NCBI GenBank assembly: GCA_026984555.1
Contig: JALSRY010000805.1
Location: 1-6,060, forward strand
Length of the DNA stretch: 6,060 bases
DNA from: Phycisphaerae bacterium
GTDB lineage: Bacteria > Planctomycetota > Phycisphaerae > UBA1845 > Fen-1342
Direction of reading: 5' to 3'
Position numbers and translations under genes: made by a program. The notes below the pieces were generated by a model that saw only the letters and a list, made by a program, of their open reading frames with translations, had not been told where the DNA came from and did no database searches. This document shows positions 5,276-6,060 of the stretch, in pieces (within the stretch, counting starts at the first letter, position 1; every line of letters begins with the position of its first letter).

Positions 5276-5281
5276 CTCCTT
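5276..5281 (-). promoter_or_regulatory. Shine-Dalgarno supporting the rdgC GTG start
   Basis: On the minus strand AAGGAG sits 7 bases before GTG at 5268. No in-frame ATG with a comparable site lies nearby, so the GTG start is well supported. Confidence 0.7.
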
Positions 5282-5358
5282 GATGCGCAATGGTTTGGGC
5301 TCCCTGCGCTTCGGACAGGGTTCTGGCTGCGTCGCGGGCGATGCCGCGCGGCTGCCGG

Positions 5359-5394
5359 CGGCGGTCACCGCCGTGGAAGCCCCCCGCCTTCCAC
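5359..5394 (-). other. Paired hairpins in the rdgC leader
   Basis: CGGCGG/CCGCCG around a 3-base loop (5359-5373) abuts a perfect 7-bp repeat GTGGAAG/CTTCCAC with an 8-base loop (5373-5394). In the leftward RNA the second loop reads GCGGGGGG. Both fall within the leader predicted from the 5439-5467 promoter, about 90-125 bases before the GTG. Confidence 0.4.
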
Positions 5395-5438
5395 CGGCCC
5401 AAGCGACCGGCGTCATCACCGGCCACGACCGCCAAGCT

Positions 5439-5467
5439 ACCATAGTTGGCGTGTCGCACGCGGTCAA
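5439..5467 (-). promoter_or_regulatory. Promoter candidate for rdgC
   Basis: Reading leftward, TTGACC (5467-5462; 5 of 6 to consensus) is followed after exactly 17 bp by TATGGT (5444-5439; 4 of 6). Initiation near 5432 would give a leader of about 165 bases. This is the best housekeeping-type promoter match in the window. Confidence 0.55.
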
Positions 5468-5487
5468 AAACCCTCGGGGGATCGGCA

Positions 5488-5506
5488 CTGTCAACGCCCT
5501 GTCAAC
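5488..5506. repeat. Tandem CTGTCAAC direct repeat, 11-bp period
   Basis: CTGTCAAC at 5488-5495 recurs at 5499-5506. On the minus strand this gives two TTGACA hexamers one helical turn apart, 22-40 bp upstream of the rdgC -35. A third GTCAA is part of the -35 itself (5463-5467). Same-face spacing suggests an activator or repressor site. Confidence 0.45.
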
Positions 5507-5714
5507 AAGCTCGGTAGCCTTTGCGCCCGTGGAAGTTGCGCCGCGGCGAAAAATGGCCTCCCCCCGCGAATGTTTCGTGGTCGCGGCCGGTCCGGTGGCG
5601 GGGCGTCCGGCGTAACGTCGGGTTGGCTCGACGCGTGGCCTGCCCGAAGTGGGAATGCCGACCGCGTTCGCGGGCGTCGGGAAGAGCGCAAAACCGGCCA
5701 AAAACGCCCGTGGC

Positions 5715-5736
5715 GAACCGTCTGTGAACCGACCGT
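5715..5736. repeat. Imperfect 11-bp tandem repeat
   Basis: GAACCGTCTGT is followed directly by GAACCGACCGT (9 of 11 identical), about 200 bases upstream of the ATG at 5932. The one-turn period would suit a protein binding one face of the helix, but chance is not excluded. Confidence 0.35.
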
Positions 5737-5777
5737 CAAGCCGCCGCGCAAAACAAGCCGATATCCAAGGGCACCGG

Positions 5778-5796
5778 CTCGGGCATATCGCCCGGG
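5778..5796 (+). other. Hairpin in the probable leader of the right-edge gene
   Basis: CTCGGGC (5778-5784) pairs with GCCCGGG (5790-5796) around ATATC, seven pairs including one G·U. A CGATAT (5759-5764) / ATATCG (5785-5790) repeat overlaps it and could form an alternative pairing. No U-tract follows. Confidence 0.3.
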
Positions 5797-5931
5797 GCGC
5801 AGAGGAACCGCGTCGGGGACGAACCGCCCCCCCGGGAGAGGAAACCGCGCTCGGGAGATTTCGCCGCCGGCGTGGCGTAGCCCGAGTGGCGAGGCGGGAA
5901 CCGGCAACGTTCGAACTCACAGGATTCGACC

Positions 5932-6060
5932 ATGCAGCGTGACAAGAAAGCGACGCGAAGCGACCAACGCCAACCCGATCACAACACGGCCGAGACGTCG
6001 AACAAGACCATCGCCGAGATCGAAGCACCGCCCACGACCGCGGGTGGCAACGGCGACGGG
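5932..6060 (+). CDS. Start of a gene truncated by the right edge, charged low-complexity N-terminus
   Basis: ATG at 5932 opens a frame that stays open to the last base (43 codons), so only the N-terminus is present. AGGA at 5921-5924 lies 7 bases before the ATG. The segment begins MQRDKKATRSDQRQPDHNTA and ends TTAGGNGDG. It is rich in Lys, Arg, Asp, Gln and Thr, has no hydrophobic run (so no signal peptide) and looks intrinsically disordered, suggesting a cytoplasmic protein with a flexible tail before its folded part. Codons are mostly G/C-ending. The product is not recognisable from this piece. It is divergent from rdgC, with a long non-coding leader in front. Confidence 0.55.
   Translation, partial: MQRDKKATRSDQRQPDHNTAETSNKTIAEIEAPPTTAGGNGDG

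Larger units (their letters stand above)
5269..5931. other. 663-bp stretch between the divergent rdgC and the right-edge gene
   Basis: Apart from the rdgC leader, promoter and the tandem repeats, I see no supported gene. Plus-strand frames at 5280-5615 and 5649-5942 lack ribosome sites; the first would overlap the rdgC control region, the second overlaps the start of the right-edge gene and is Arg-rich. Structures seen are a hairpin at 5658-5680 (CCGA-CCGC against GCGG-GCG-TCGG), another at 5778-5796 (CTCGGGC/GCCCGGG around ATATC), and a C7 run at 5827-5833. About 450 bp lie between the rdgC promoter region and the next start, room for a long leader or an unseen small RNA. Confidence 0.5.

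Noticed and set aside
5280..5615. Plus-strand 111-codon frame next to rdgC
   Set aside because: G/C-ending codons look tempting, but there is no Shine-Dalgarno, it would leave no room for rdgC initiation signals, and it covers the rdgC promoter.
5814..5840. C7 run as a phase-variable tract
   Set aside because: It lies in non-coding DNA, is only seven bases in a GC-rich genome, and is not placed between promoter elements I can identify.
5880..5925. tRNA-like pattern (GCCCGAGTGGCGAGGC and GTTCGAAC)
   Set aside because: The bases flanking the TTCGAAC loop do not pair as a T-stem, and no acceptor or anticodon arm can be built.
5649..5942. Plus-strand 97-codon frame overlapping the right-edge gene start
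   Set aside because: Arg/Ala-rich, no ribosome site, and codon use unlike the real genes; the frame from 5932 has AGGA at proper distance.

Overview
The window looks like a chromosomal segment from a high-GC member of the Planctomycetota, probably the class Phycisphaerae. The support is qualitative: a sigma-70 family factor with a long helix-turn-helix-rich N-terminal extension of a type I associate with planctomycetes, and a secreted protein built from DLNGDGD calcium loops ending in a C-terminal dockerin pair. Codons strongly favour G or C at the third position. This placement is inference, because there is no rRNA or other marker gene here.

Layout from left to right: (1) a short leader with a 9-bp hairpin at 9-29; (2) a sigma-70 family factor, 98-1789 (+); (3) an intergenic block with several GC-rich hairpins; (4) a 22-codon hydrophobic micro-ORF on the minus strand, 1959-2027, with a textbook Shine-Dalgarno; (5) a 356-bp stretch without a gene; (6) a secreted repeat protein with dockerin, 2384-3694 (+); (7) a second micro-ORF, 24 codons, 3959-4033 (+), also with a textbook Shine-Dalgarno and a possible promoter; (8) an RdgC-like recombination-associated protein, 4087-5268 (-), with a GTG start, a strong Shine-Dalgarno and a good candidate promoter at 5439-5467; (9) a 663-bp stretch without a convincing gene, holding that promoter, the structured rdgC leader and short tandem repeats; (10) the first 43 codons of a gene that runs off the right edge, 5932-6060 (+).

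The genes do not form an operon. Sigma and micro-ORF 1 converge, micro-ORF 2 and rdgC converge, and rdgC and the truncated gene diverge. Each seems to be its own transcription unit, and stable GC-rich hairpins, mostly without U-tracts, sit just after the sigma, dockerin and micro-ORF 2 stop codons.

I do not see a CRISPR array, transposase, phage module, toxin-antitoxin pair of known type or defence island. The most original material is the pair of unrecognised micro-ORFs with strong initiation signals, followed by the six-fold calcium-loop repeat architecture and the sigma factor's domain make-up.
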